Assembly (NCBI GenBank): GCA_005656395.1
Contig: SRSI01000050.1
Location: 620,001 to 684,000 of the forward strand
DNA length: 64,000 nt
Direction of reading: 5' to 3'
Source: Strongyloides papillosus
Lineage: Eukaryota; Nematoda; Chromadorea; Rhabditida; Strongyloididae
Shown: positions 1 through 11,754 of the stretch, piece after piece
Layout of the letters: each line of letters begins with the position of its first letter
Position numbering within the stretch: the stretch's first letter is position 1
Position numbers and translations under genes: made by a program
Notes under the pieces: generated by a model
Database searches by the model: none
The model's input: the letters and a program-made list of their open reading frames with translations, nothing else
What the model was told of the DNA's origin: nothing

Positions 1-1
1 A

Positions 2-214
2 GCCTTAAAATTAGCAGCACAAACTGTTGCTGGTGCTGCTGAAATGGTTAATCAAACTGAAATTCATCCAAGTGTATTGAAAGATAAAGTGTGTAGTCCA
101 AATGGAACAACTATTGCTGGTATTGCAGAGTTGGAAAAGAAAGGAGTGAGATCTGCTTTTATAGAGGCAATAACAGCTTCAACAGAACGTGCAAAGGCTA
201 TGGGGAAAAAATAA
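2..214 (+). CDS. Pyrroline-5-carboxylate reductase, C-terminal part (gene cut by window edge)
   Basis: The window opens inside a reading frame of 70 codons ending in TAA at 212-214. The product contains the C-terminal dimerisation-domain signature of pyrroline-5-carboxylate reductase (ProC/PYCR): a helix with [10 protein letters not shown], then [20 protein letters not shown] and a LE..GVR segment. The family enzyme reduces 1-pyrroline-5-carboxylate to proline with NAD(P)H, the last step of proline synthesis. The frame has no start because the remainder lies upstream of the window. The C-terminus ends shortly after the conserved helices, as in other PYCR proteins, so it looks intact. Identification rests on motif recognition; I am confident of the family but not of the paralogue. 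Confidence 0.88.
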   Translation, partial: ALKLAAQTVAGAAEMVNQTEIHPSVLKDKVCSPNGTTIAGIAELEKKGVRSAFIEAITASTERAKAMGKK

Positions 215-438
215 CTTGACTTAATTACTAATTGTAACTTTGATTTTACTAGAAATATTATATATTCATCGTTATCATGATCATATCATTTGTAATGTGG
301 TTGAAGTAGAATAAGTAAAATGTGTAAGTCACTATTATTTTTTGAAATTCGGTAAATATATGTTATTTATCAAAATGAAATCTTATATTTAATGATTTTA
401 TTTGCCAATTTTATCTTCTTTCATTTTACATTTCGTAC

Positions 439-633
439 TTATAAAATCTCTATAAATCCTTCTTTCGGAAATTGAGACAAGGAATTTGATTTTTGTATAT
501 AAATAGGATAAACCTTGTTCTTTTTAAGACATAGGATCCAACCCTTGCCGATCTTTGTGCAACTTAAAGGGTCGATCACAAATTTTCGGGTCGTCTTTTG
601 ACTGTTCATATTTGAAATTACTGTCGTTCCCAT
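439..633 (-). CDS. Small ORF, 64 codons, function unknown
   Basis: A minus-strand ORF begins with ATG at 633 and ends in TAA at 439. Its first half (about 540-620) is clearly richer in G+C than the surrounding intergenic DNA, which in this window usually marks coding sequence. The product is basic and has no signal peptide or transmembrane segment. I do not recognise it. It could be a real small gene, the last exon of a gene whose upstream exon lies near 780-857, or chance. There is no conserved motif on which to base a function. Confidence 0.3.
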   Translation of the reverse strand: MGTTVISNMNSQKTTRKFVIDPLSCTKIGKGWILCLKKNKVYPIYIQKSNSLSQFPKEGFIEIL

Positions 634-779
634 TGAATTACTAGGAGTTTAAACTATTTATTGGTTTTAAAAGATAATTCATAAATAGTATAATGAAATA
701 TAGTTTCTTACGAAAAAATTTGCTTATATTAAGATAAAATAAAGTTTTTATAAGAGTGTGTGTAAAAAATAAAATTGTG

Positions 780-857
780 TTATTGGTTTAGGGGTAGAAT
801 TTTAGAAGTGGCTTTAAAACGAAGAGCTCTGGTCGAATAATTTACAGACCCGCCCAT
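780..857 (-). other. GC-rich island: short ORF or degenerate tRNA-like sequence
   Basis: This short island stands out by base composition. Read on the minus strand it gives a 25-codon ORF from ATG 857 to TAA 780. Read on the plus strand, 783-805 resembles the D-arm and A-box of a glycine tRNA (GGTTTAGGGGTAGAATT), and GGTCGAAT at about 831-838 resembles a B-box missing one base. The anticodon and T arms do not fold into a standard cloverleaf, so it is not a functional tRNA. It may be an upstream exon for the 439-633 ORF or a tRNA-derived relic; the sequence does not decide. Confidence 0.25.
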
Positions 858-964
858 GCCTAACTACATTTATCAAATATCATTTTTAATGTATTTTTTA
901 AATATTATAAAATTTTGTCGTTATTTTCTAATGTTTAATTTTCTAAAAAGTGTATGAGGAGTAA

Positions 965-2260
965 TCATTTTATAATTTTGTTTGTCGAATTAACTTCTTT
1001 GTATGTTAATGTGAATGTATGGTTATTTTCTTTTCCGTACCACATTATAAAAACTTCATCACCTTCAGAATTAATAGTAAACGTTTTCTTTATTACTCCA
1101 CATAAACAAAGTCCAGTGACTGATGTGTCAATTTTATGCTTGATCTCTAGTCCCATTTTTGAGAAGCAAAGTAGAAATTTACTTGGATCTGGAGGACTTG
1201 CAACTACATTTTCTACTGTTACTGTTATATTACCACCATGTTCAGCTTTAATGTGGAAAGTACAATTCATTATACCAGTTTTAGTCATGTTTGACACTTT
1301 ATCAGTTGCATTATAATAATGTGTACCACATTTGTCTGGATCTGATTGCGGTTGAAGAATAGTGCAGTTAGTTCCAGCAAAACCATGTGGGCACCTGCAT
1401 TGTGAGCAATTTTTTGGGTCTCTATAACTAAAGTTTTCACATTCTAGTGGTGTAGTATCATTTTTACAGGTATCATTACAATACAAATAATTTATTAATT
1501 TAACGTCATTAAAGGTATAGTCATTCTCTTGACCAATTGTATAATTATAATTTTGATCTAACGGTACAAGTGTTGACAGATTATTACTAGAAAAAGCAAA
1601 TATACTATAATGCATAATAGAACTTAGATCGTAAGATATACCGAATGTTTGTGAATTATGCCATGGATCATATGCAACATTATATCTTTGTTCTTTTTCT
1701 ATGTTTCTTCTATAGACTCTAATGTAACTATCTCTATCTCTTCGTGATTGTTCATGATTCAGGCCTAAAGTATGCGAAATTTCATGGATTATTGCTCCAA
1801 GATGAGTCTTACAATCGTCATCTAATAAAATAGACTGAGGTTTCTCCTCTTTTCTCTTTCCCACATAGGATGAACAACCATCTTTATCATATTTAAAATT
1901 AATTCCATTTTTTAGCCTAATATGTCTTGTTGATTTATTAAAAGTAACACAAGTTTCTCCTTGAATTTTTTTTAATGCCTCTTCTATAGCATTTATGCCA
2001 AGTCTTTTACTTATGTGATAATCTATTGGAAATTCCCATATAAATTTTTTATTTTTTATTATACTTCTTTTTACTCTTTCAGCTTCAACTTGCTTAATGT
2101 CATTATCATCTGAAATATTTTTATTAAAAGAATTATTGAATCCATTAATAGCAAAATTAATGACATAGTTCTGGAATATACTTTAAATTTAAATGTTAGT
2201 TACATAAATATAACGTACAATTTTAATAAAAATAATGAGGACTACTACAAAATATACCAT
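965..2260 (-). CDS. Secreted astacin (M12A) zinc metalloprotease with EGF-like and CUB domains
   Basis: Two exons, complement(965..2170, 2219..2260), are joined by a 48-nt intron with donor GTACGT and acceptor TTCCAG, giving 415 residues. Exon 1 encodes a hydrophobic N-terminus starting MVYFVVVLIIF, a plausible signal peptide. A short propeptide follows, with a furin-like RVKR at residues 46-49, then the catalytic domain. The zinc site HEISHTLGLNHE lies at about 143-154, followed by the family RRDRD, and the Met-turn SIMHY at about 198-202. An EGF-like module (about 245-284, ending CRCPHGFAGTNC) and a CUB domain (about 295-406) complete it. All catalytic residues are present, so the enzyme should be active. 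Astacins of this layout are strongly expanded in Strongyloides and are linked to tissue and skin migration by larvae. Exon 1 is my own call; the main exon is firm. Confidence 0.88.
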
Positions 2261-3489
2261 ATTGTTAGAAACTGTGTAATTAAATTCATAATCCGAATGA
2301 TATATATGTATGAATAAAGGCATTATATTTTAATTTTTTACAGATAATTATTTAAAAAATCACTTTTTATTTGTATAAATTTTGTACAAATGTTTAATTT
2401 TTCTGTAATTTTATCAACAGAGGTAAGTCACAATTGGCAGAAGACACATGGTTATATAAAGAGAATGTTAATAGTTTCCAGATCAGAAGTAAACTTTAAC
2501 ATCAATATAATAATAATTTTACTATAAATGTATTCTAGTTTTTTTAGAGCATTTTTATGTTTCGGTAGGGCTATTTTTAGATTCAACCTTTAAAAGGAAA
2601 AAACTGATTATGGAGTAAAAAAGTGCTAAATAATGGAAATATGCTACTTTCATACAAATATTGTGGAAAAAAAATAAAAATTTAAATTTATTTTAAAGCA
2701 TTAATGACTGATAATGCTCTCCGATGACGTTGATAGTTTAATATCTCATTCAGATCACAATAAATATCAACACATATTTAGAGGGCAAAAAGTATAAGCA
2801 AAGTTAAATATTTAATAAAATTTTATTTTATTTAAATAATTCTTAATTTTAAAATGCATTTTGTGAATCTGTAGATAATTTTTACTAAGTTTCTTATGTG
2901 ACACTAATACATTTTCTCGCTGTGCTTTAGGTACACTATTAGCTCTGTATATACTGTTTAACAATAAAAACAAAAAAATCGTTATTGTATGAGAATTTGA
3001 ATATTATGAACTAAAACTTTGATAATTATTTAATATTATAATAATTCTAAGTGTTTTATTAAGAACATTTTTATTAATAAAAAGCAATACAGTTGACAAC
3101 CATATCAATAAAGGATTTGTTCAAAAAGATTTCCGCAGATACGGGGGTCAATTGTATTGATATTGTGTAATTTTCTTCTAAATTCATGCAAGTGGTCAAT
3201 AAAAGAAGCTCAACAGATTTTTAAATTTACTTTATAATCATTGATATATTAGAATTATATTTTAATTATACATGAACGGTCATAATATATAATATTGTTA
3301 AATATGTATACACAAAAAAGGGCAAAAGTTTTTGACAATATAATAAATTTATCCTACCTCGTAAAAATTGGATTTTCTAGATTTGCGATTAATATTATCG
3401 CAGTTATTTTTACATAAAAATTAAATTGACAGTTAAAAACTTAACAAAATGAATTTATATTTTTCTATTAATTTTTTTTATTTTAAAGC
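2261..3489. other. AT-rich intergenic DNA
   Basis: This stretch lies between the astacin start and a helicase relic. It contains only short AT-rich ORFs without coding character. I see no RNA gene or repeat in it. The astacin promoter should lie just above 2260. Confidence 0.6.
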
Positions 3490-4207
3490 TTAGCATGGAT
3501 TGTGTGTTTAACATTTGTGGATGGAGAGAAAGATAATATTAGTAATTCTGGGAATGCTAACGGTAAAAAATTAAGATAGATTGTGTACTATATATTTAGA
3601 AAAGTTTATTTATGTCATTCGTTTTTCGGTGAAATCACCAAATGCTTGCAAAATATTGCATTCATTAGATAAATAAAATTATATATTTGACATATTTAAT
3701 CATCTATATAGAAAAATATTTAAATTTGCTGATTCTTCAGTCATATATACGGATACAGACTAAAAAATAGAAATTAAAGATGATAAAGTAACCTATAAAA
3801 ACTTTATTAGTGGTAAAAAATATGAACAAATTAAAGAAAATTGTGTTGTAAAGCTGGATATTTGGTGCTGCAATCCGTCATTGATTTTGTTGATGCATTT
3901 CATAATGTATATTTATTTCTAAATTTGCATCTGAATCAGGGATGAACTCCGAAAGTATTATCAAAGCAAAACAAATTATACCTAAAGAAAAAATTTCTGC
4001 TTCCATTACTAGTGTTTGACCACGAAATAGAGATATTGTTTTAACAGGAGATGAAATATCATCTGAAGAATATAAGAATAGTATTAGTTTGCTATTAGAA
4101 ATTGCTTCATTAATTGTTATTGTCTGTGAAAATGTTACTAAAGGTATTTTGGTTATCTTTCCCAGTTACTTTATGCTTAAGCAAGTATTGAAAAAACTTT
4201 ATGTTTA
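3490..4207 (+). pseudogene. Decayed Rad3/XPD-family DNA helicase (BRIP1/FANCJ- or RTEL1-like) fragment
   Basis: Short open stretches in shifting frames, separated by stops and AT-rich insertions, reproduce in the correct order the C-terminal half of a Rad3-family DEAH helicase. Examples are WCCNPS at 3863-3880 (family W-C-x-N-P), the Asn-Ser-Glu-Ser-Ile-Ile-Lys stretch at about 3940-3965 (family E-x-N-H-I-I-K), PRNRDIVLTGDE at about 4020, and GILVIFPSY at 4143-4169 (family G-L-L-x-F-F-P-S-Y). No ATG-to-stop frame longer than about 30 codons remains. The helicase motif block V/VI expected further on is absent, because the relic ends at 4207. The matches come from memory of the family, so the exact parent (BRIP1 or RTEL1) is uncertain. 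Confidence 0.6.
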
Positions 4208-4689
4208 AAAATGATTTAGTTAAAAGGCGTTAAATTAGATTTTCAGGATCCACTTTTTCTTGTTTAAAAAATAAACTATGCCATTACTTATTTTTTCGGA
4301 CATCAATTATGTTTTACTATTAAAAAAAGATAAAATTTTATTCTATTTTGATTTTTGGATACTTATATTTGAAACATAGGGGGTATTAAAATAAGATTGA
4401 ATATACGATAACTTTAAAGATACGTAAAAATGTCCTTACAAGATAACAATTATGCAAAATAGTGTGAAGTGCTAGTAAATAATGTGAAAATAAGGAAAAA
4501 ATTATTTTTTCCTTAAATTTAGATGATATAAAAGTATTGCAATTTTTCAGACAATATATAAATAAGTAAGTATTACTCTGTCAATAAACATGTGTAATTA
4601 ATGTTAATAATACAAATAATTGTCATAAATGTTAAAAAAAAACACTTGTGCTTTTATTTTTTACCAGAAGTATGAAAATATAAATATTT

Positions 4690-5050
4690 AACAAACCATA
4701 ACTTCCTTCAAACCTAATTGTAGATGATAGTAATATAATCTTTCAATAGAGCTTCATTTCTATTATCTACAATTGTTAAAACGTTTTTAAGAATAATCTC
4801 ATTGCTCATTAATTTTAAAAAAAATTTCTGACAAAATTTGTGATTTTTTTTCTTATTTAAAAAGTTAAACATAGTTGTTGCCATTCCATAACCATGATGC
4901 TTAGGAATATGTACAAAAGAAGTTGTTGTTTCAAAATCAAAAATAACAATAAAAAATATCTTCCCATATTAAAAAGTTACATTTCTTCTAAATTCAAAAG
5001 TGTGCACCAAATTTGAAGATCCATAATTGCGCCCAGGATTTAGATTGATT
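4690..5050 (-). pseudogene. Unidentified gene relic
   Basis: On the minus strand one reading frame runs for nearly 100 codons from about 5050 to 4740 with a single internal stop near 4984. The protein text is not low-complexity: it includes NPGRNYGSSNLVHTFEFRR, then HIPKHHGYGMATTMF and LTIVDNRNEALLKDY. No start or clear splice sites are visible. The normal amino-acid composition in such AT-rich DNA suggests former coding sequence. I do not recognise the family. Confidence 0.35.
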
Positions 5051-5862
5051 TGTAAAAAATATAAAATATTTTACGTAAAATCGAAGGCTAAAAAATGGTT
5101 ATAATAACATATTTGTATCTTTACTTCAAAAAAAGTCATGGATAAGAATAATTGGGAAGATACTTCTAGTTCACTTTTGTATATAAAGGGCAAAATATTG
5201 TTATATTTTTTTTAGTTTCTAAAAAATTCCTTTACTGGCATTATTATTTAATTAGAATGTAAATTTGTCTTTAGCTCTTTACAAACATATTTCATTGTAA
5301 AATAATTTTCAAATAATTACTTATTTCTTTGAAATAAACTTTTTACAATTAAAAGAGTTTAATTTCTTGAAGTGTTTTTTAACTATACAGTTTGCAATAT
5401 ATTTAACCTGTTATTGTATATTTTTTATAAAATAAAGGAATTCATTTATTTCTTTGAGCTTAATTGATTGATCAACAATTTGTAATAAAATATAGGTAAT
5501 AGTTATTTAGAAGTATATAAAAAATTAATTATTTAAACCTTTTAAATTTTATAAAATTGATGAAATTTAAAAGATAATATACATAAATAAGGTGCTGAAT
5601 ATTTAATTTGTTATATTAGAAGTAAAAATATAAAATTTAAAGACTATAATTTATTGAAAAAACGATAAAATACTAATATTTTACATAAACATAATAAAAT
5701 CATATATGTTATATTTAATATTTTTATATTTTAAATTGATTTAAAAACCAATTCTTGACAAAAGATTATGTTATGCTTGGAATTTGATGTAAAACAATAG
5801 TATTTATCATAAAATCAATCCAGAATAAGAATTTTTGAACTTCTAGTATATTACAATCTTTT
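5051..5862. other. Left edge of peptide array: intergenic and 3' flank
   Basis: From about 5200 the sequence matches the intergenic part of the array units (the block with TTCCTTTACTGGCATTATT). From 5650 to 5860 it holds the conserved 3' UTR of copy 1, with a minus-strand AATAAA at 5650-5655. No gene is seen before that. Confidence 0.6.
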
Positions 5863-6246
5863 CTAATGTAATTTTCTCATTTGTAATTTAAACCCTTCGC
5901 CTATCTTCTTTGCTGCATTTTCAGTTTTATCAGCTAGATTTTTTGCTGCAATTTTAGTTTTATCAAGTACTTTCTTTGCTTCTTCTTTTACTTTACTCTA
6001 AAGAACAATTAATAATACCTTAATAAAACTTACAAGTTTATCTTTAAGTGATCTCTTCTCTCTATTAACATAATCTAATGGTGATTCTTGTGTAGTAACA
6101 AAACTACTATCTCCGTTATCATAACTATACATGTAAGCAGGCGTTGTTGCATATGTTGTAGTATCACCTTGGAAACTGTATTGAACAGCCAAAAGTACAA
6201 GAATAGTAAAATATTTTATAAAATGCATTTCGATGATATTTTTCAT
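5863..6246 (-). CDS. Secreted cationic prepropeptide, array copy 1 (long form, 115 aa)
   Basis: Exons complement(5863..5997, 6034..6246) with a 36-nt intron (GTAAGT..CTTTAG, phase 0). Exon 1 encodes a signal peptide (KYFTILVLLAVQYSFQ), a spacer rich in Thr, Tyr, Asp and Ser, and a basic processing site REKR at residues 62-65. The predicted mature part is 50 residues: 6 from exon 1 and 44 from exon 2. It has about 15 Lys/Arg against 7 Asp/Glu, net about +8, and an 11-residue rhythm of the type DKTxxAAKxxx expected of an amphipathic helix. It ends MRKLH. Exon 2 is nearly the same as that of copy 8, although exon 1 differs in type. A TATA-like box lies at 6259-6269. Function is unknown; a membrane-active or antimicrobial peptide is the leading guess. 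Confidence 0.85.
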
Positions 6247-7374
6247 TCGAAATCGTTCCTTTTTATACTTATTTTATAATATTTTCTTAAATTTAAAAAA
6301 CAATAAATATTTGCAATCTAAATAAAATAATCTAGTAATAAAAAGTAAATGTGATAATTTTTTACGAATGAGTACATTATTATAATCCATTTTTATTTTA
6401 TTTGTTCTGTAAAATATATTTTCAAAATATAAAAAAGTCAACTTTTTATAGGTTGAATTTTAACATATATCTTGATAAAGTAATATTTATTAATGTGATA
6501 AATATTTATTATGATTTACAATATTATGATTTTCAAGCTTTCCAAATACTTTAAAACAAGTAAAATAATAATTTTTAGAATTTTTAGTTCAAAATCATCT
6601 ATTACTAAGAATTTCAGAATATTGATAAACATTATTTTATTTGGTCGGTAACTTTTATTTTTATATATTTGTATATAGATGAAGAAATATTAATTGTATT
6701 AGTTTCTTAGTTGTTAAAAATTCTTTTACTAGCGTTTTTATTCAGCTAAAATATAAAATTTATTTTAAGTTTTTTATCAGCATATTTTTTTGTGAAATGA
6801 CTTGTATACAGTTATTCACTAAATTGAAAATTGAGAAAATTTGTTTACAATAAAAAAAAATTTAATTTCTTTAAATGCCTTTTTCAACTATAAATTTTGT
6901 AATAGATCTATTTGTTATTGTGTAATCTTTTTATATATTAGAATAAAACGATTCGTTTATTCCATTGAATTTAAATGATTGATCAATAATTTATAATTAA
7001 ATACAAGTAATAGTTATTTAGATATATATAAAAAAATTAATTATTTCAACTTTGAAAACTGTATAAATTTGTAAAATTTATAGAATGATATACATAAATA
7101 TAATTATGAATTATTAATTTTGTTATATTAACAACAAAAATACAAAATCTAATGACTATAATTTATTAAAAAACGATAAAATACTAATATTTTACACAAA
7201 CATAATTAATCATATATTTTGTATTTAATATTTTTATATTTTTAATTAATTTAAAAACACAATTTCTTGACAAAAGATTATGTTATGCATGGAATTTGAT
7301 GTAAAAAAATAGCATTCATTATAAAACCAATCCAGAGTAAGAATTTAAGAACTCTTAATATATTACAGTCTTTT

Positions 7375-7686
7375 TTAAGCTAATTTTTTCATTGCACTTT
7401 TTATTACTTTCTTTGCAGCTCCTTTACCTAAAGCTTTCTAAAGAACAATTGACATTACCTTTTTAGAACTTACTAATGTTTTTAAAAATGCTCTCTTCTT
7501 TCTAGTAACAGAATCTGATAGTGGTCCTTGTGTAGTCCTAAAATCACTACCTCTGGTAGCACAATTATACGTACATTCTGGCGTTGTTCCATATGTAGTA
7601 GTATCATCTTGGAAACTGTAATGAACAGCCAAAAGTACAAGGATAGTGAAATATTTTATGAAATGCATTTTGATGATATTTTTCAT
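7375..7686 (-). CDS. Secreted cationic prepropeptide, array copy 2 (short form, 91 aa)
   Basis: Exons complement(7375..7437, 7474..7686), intron 36 nt. Exon 1 gives the common signal peptide and the Cys-containing spacer variant (PECTYNC), followed by RKKR at residues 62-65. Exon 2 encodes only 20 residues. The predicted mature peptide has 26 residues with eight lysines and no acidic residue (net +8), a Gly-Lys-Gly near the middle, and hydrophobic residues spaced 3-4 apart. This is the pattern of linear helical antimicrobial peptides such as cecropins and magainins, although I see no sequence identity with a named one. There is no C-terminal amidation signal. A TATA-like box lies at 7699-7709. 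Confidence 0.85.
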
Positions 7687-8804
7687 TCCGAATCATTCCT
7701 TTTTATACTCATTTTAGAATATCTTTTTAAATGAAAAAAAGACTAAATATTTGCAATCTAAATATAATAATCTAGCAATAAAAAATGTTGTAATTTTTTG
7801 AAAATGATTACATTATTAAAATCTTTTTTTACTTTGTTTGTATTGTAAAATATATTTTCAAAATTCATAAAAGTCAATTTTTTATAAGTTGAATTTTAAT
7901 ATTAATCTTCATAAATTAATTTGTATTAATAGGATAAATATTTAATGTAAATTACAATATTTTGATTTACAGGCTTTCCAAATGTTTTTAAACAAGTAAA
8001 ATAATAATTTTTTAGAAATATTTTAAATATTAGTTTAAAATCATCTATCACTAAGTATTTTAGGATGTTGATAAATATTACTTTATTTGATCAGTAGCTT
8101 TTATTATTTTATATCTGTAATTAGAGAATAAAACATTTATTTTACTAATTTTTTAGTTTTTAAAAAATTCAGTTTTTGGCGTTATTATTTAACCAAAATA
8201 TAAAATTTATTTTATATTTTTTATCAGTATACTTCATTGTAAAATAATTTCTATACAGTCACTCGTTTCATTGAAATTTAAAAAAAACTGTTAAAAGAGT
8301 TTTAATTTCTTGAAATACTTTTTTAAATATAGAGTTTGCAATATATTTAATTTGTTATTGTCTAATTTTTTTTATTAAAATAAAGAAATTCATATATTTC
8401 TTTAAACTTATTTGAATGATCAATAAATATTATAAAATGTATTTAATGGTTTTTTAGAAGCACATAAAAAATTAATTAATTCAACTTTTATAATTGCATA
8501 AATTTGATGAAATTTTAAGAATGATATGCATAAATATAGTGTTAAATATTTAATTTATTATATTAGCGCAAAAATATAAAATCTAATGACTATAATTTAT
8601 TAAAAATGATAAAATATTAATATTTTACAAAACCAATAAAATCATGTATCTTATATTTAATATTTTGATATTTTTAATTAATTCAAAAACTAATTTCTTG
8701 ACAAAAGATAATATTATGCATGAAATTTGATGTAAAACAATAATATTTATCTTAAAATCAATCCAGAGTAAAAAATTTTAAACTTTTAATATATTATACT
8801 TTTT

Positions 8805-9113
8805 TTAAGCTAATTTTTTCATTGCTGTATTAAGTGCTTTTTTTAATGCACCTTTACCTAAAGTCTTCTAAAGAACAATTAATAATCTCTTATTAGAACT
8901 TACAAGTAATTTTAAAGATCTCTTCTTTCTAGTAACAGAATCTGATAGTGATCCTTGTGTAGTGCCAAAATCACTACTTCTGGTAGCACAATTAGACGTA
9001 CATTCTGGCGTTGTTGCGTATGTTGTAGTATCATCTTGGAGACTGTATTGAACGGCCAAAAGTACAAGGATAGTGAAATATTTTATGAAATGCATTTTGA
9101 TGATATTTTTCAT
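8805..9113 (-). CDS. Secreted cationic prepropeptide, array copy 3 (short form, 90 aa)
   Basis: Exons complement(8805..8867, 8904..9113), intron 36 nt. The spacer is Cys-type (PECTSNC) and the processing site is RKKR at residues 62-65. The predicted mature peptide has 25 residues with seven lysines and no acidic residue (net +7), ending MKKLA. Protein and DNA are identical to copy 6 over 8800-9114, including the intron, while flanks on both sides differ, which is the mark of a recent gene conversion. The upstream box is weaker than in other copies (TTATTTTTATAC on the plus strand, 9124-9135), so expression may differ from copy 6 despite the identical product. Confidence 0.85.
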
Positions 9114-10246
9114 TTCAAATCATTTATTTTTATACTTATTTTAGAATATTTTTCTTAAATAAAAAAAATACTAAATATTTGCAATCCAAAAATAATAAAG
9201 CGATAAAAAGAAAATGTGATAACTTTTTATGAATAATTTCATTTTCAAAATCATTTTTTACTTTGTTTATCGTCAAAAATATATTTCCAATATAAATAAA
9301 AGTCGAATTTTCATAAGTTGAACTTTGATATAAATCTTGATAAAGTAATATGTATTAATGAAATAAATATTTAATATGAATAACAATGTTATGATTTACA
9401 AGCTTTCCAAATTCTTTAAACAAATAAAATGGTAATTTTTTAGAAATATTTTAAATATTAGTTCAAAGTCATCTACCACTAAGAATTTTGGATGTTAATA
9501 AATATAGATTTATTTGGTCGGCAACTTTTATTATTATATATCTGTATATAGAAGACTAAATAATAATTATATTTTTTTCTTAGTTTTTTTTTAAATTTCT
9601 TTACTGGAGTTATTATATAACTAAAACATAAAATTTATCTTTAACTTTTTATTGGCATAATTTATTCTGAAATAATTTTTTTACAGTTCACACACATTAT
9701 TTAAATTTAAAACAAACTGTTTACAGTAAAAAGAGTTTTAATTTCTTAAAGTACTTTTTTAACAAACGAGTTTGCAGAAATTTAATCTTTTATTGTATAA
9801 TTTTATTATTAAAATAATGAAATCCACATATTTCTTAAGAATATAATTAATTCATCAATAATTAGTAACAAAATGTAAGTAATAGTTATTTATAAGTTTA
9901 AAAAAATTAATTACTTTAACTTTAAAAACTGTATAGACTTGATGAAATTTTCAGAATGATTTGCATAAATATAGTGTTGAATACTTAATTTTGTTAACTT
10001 AGAATCAAAAATATAAAATATAATGACTATAATTTATTGATAAAATGATAAAAAATTATTATTTTACATAAACATAATAAAATAATATATCTTATATTTA
10101 ATATTTTTATATTGTTAATTGATTAAAAAACCAATTTCTTAAAAGAAGATTATATTATGCATGAAGTTTGATGTAAAACAATAATATTCATCATTAAATC
10201 AATCCGGAGTAAGAATTTTACAACCTTTAATATATTATAGCCTTTT

Positions 10247-10632
10247 TTAAGCTAATTTTTTCATTGCTTTTTTAGCTTTACTAGCAAGCTTCTCTGTTGC
10301 ATCTTTCGTTTTATCAACCATCTTCTCTGCTACATTTTTAGCTTTATCAGCTACCTTTTCTCCAAAACTTTTTATTTTACTCTATAAAGAACAATTAGTT
10401 ATGACATATTAGAACTTACAAGTATTTTTGGAGATGATCTCTTTTTTCTTGCAACAACATCTGATGATTGTTCTTGTGTAGTACCAAAACCACTATCTCC
10501 GTAGTCATAACTATACATGTAAGCAGGTGTTGTTGCATATATAGTAGTATCATCTTGGAAACTATATTGAACAGCCAAAAGAACGAGGATAGTAAAATAT
10601 TTTATAAAATGCATTTTGATGATATTTTTCAT
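10247..10632 (-). CDS. Secreted cationic prepropeptide, array copy 4 (long form, 115 aa)
   Basis: Exons complement(10247..10381, 10420..10632). The intron is 38 nt and its acceptor reads TTTATAG instead of the usual TTCTTTAG, the only copy with this length. The spacer is Tyr-type (AYMYSYDYGDSGFG) without Cys; the processing site is RKKR at 62-65. The predicted mature part has 50 residues, about 15 Lys against 6 acidic, net about +9. Its three consecutive repeats of the form (A/V)DKxKxxxEKx have an 11-residue period; the C-terminus AMKKLA is that of the short forms, so exon 2 looks like a short cassette expanded internally. TATA-like box at 10644-10654. Confidence 0.85.
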
Positions 10633-11754
10633 TCTAAATCATTCCTTTTTATACATATTTTAGAATATCTTGTTAAATAAAAAAAAATATTAAATATTTG
10701 CGATCTAAATATTGTAATCTAGCAATAAAAAGAAAATGTAATAATTTTTTATGAATAATTACTTTATTAAAATCTTTTTTTACTTTTTTTATCCTGTAAA
10801 ATATAATTTCAAAATATATAAAGTCAATTTTTTATAAGTTGAATTTTAATACAAATCTTAGTTAAAGTAATGTAATAAATATTTATTATAAATTACAATA
10901 GTATGAATTACAACCTTTGCAAATATTTTAAAACAAGTAAAACAATAATTTTTTTAAAAATATTTTAAATATTAGTTCAAAATCATCTACTACTAAAAAC
11001 TTTAGGATGTTGATAAATATTGTTTTATTTGGTTAAGCCGTTTCATTATTATATATCTGTATAAAGCAGATGAAATATTAATCATATTATTTCCTTAGTT
11101 TTTAAAAAAAATTCTTTTATTGGCGTTGTTATTAAACTAAAATGTGTAATTTATTTAATGTTTTTTATCAGCATACTTTATTGTTAAATAATTTCTGTAC
11201 AGTTACTTTTTTCATTGAAAAAAAGCTTGTTACAGTAAAAGAGAATTTTTATTTCTTGAAATATTTTTTTTAAATATAGAGTTTGCAATATATTTAATTT
11301 GTTTTTGTAATATTTTTTATTAAAATAAAGAAATTCATTTTTTCTTTGAATATAATTGATTGATCAATTATTATTATTAAATGTATTTGATGCTTATTTA
11401 CAAGTACATAAAAAATTAATTAATTCAACTTTTATAATTGCATAAATTTGGTGGACTTTATAGAACGATATGTATAAATATTGTGTTGAAAATTTAATTT
11501 TCTTAAATTAGTAACATAAATATAAAACATAATGACTATAATTTATTTAAAAAACGATAAAATACTAATATTTTACACAAACATAATTAATCATATATTT
11601 TGTATTTAATATTTTTATATTTTTAATTAATTTAAAAACCAATTTGTTGACAAAAGATTATGTTATGCATGGAATTTGATGTAAAACAATAGTATTCATT
11701 ATAAAACCAATCCAGAGTAAGAATTTAAGAACTCTTAATATATTACAGTCTTCT

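Noticed and set aside
5998..6033. Unspliced reading of the peptide genes ending in KVLLIVL
   Set aside because: The segment begins GTAAGT, ends TTCTTTAG, and removal joins to a longer frame in all eleven copies, so the IVL tail is translated intron.
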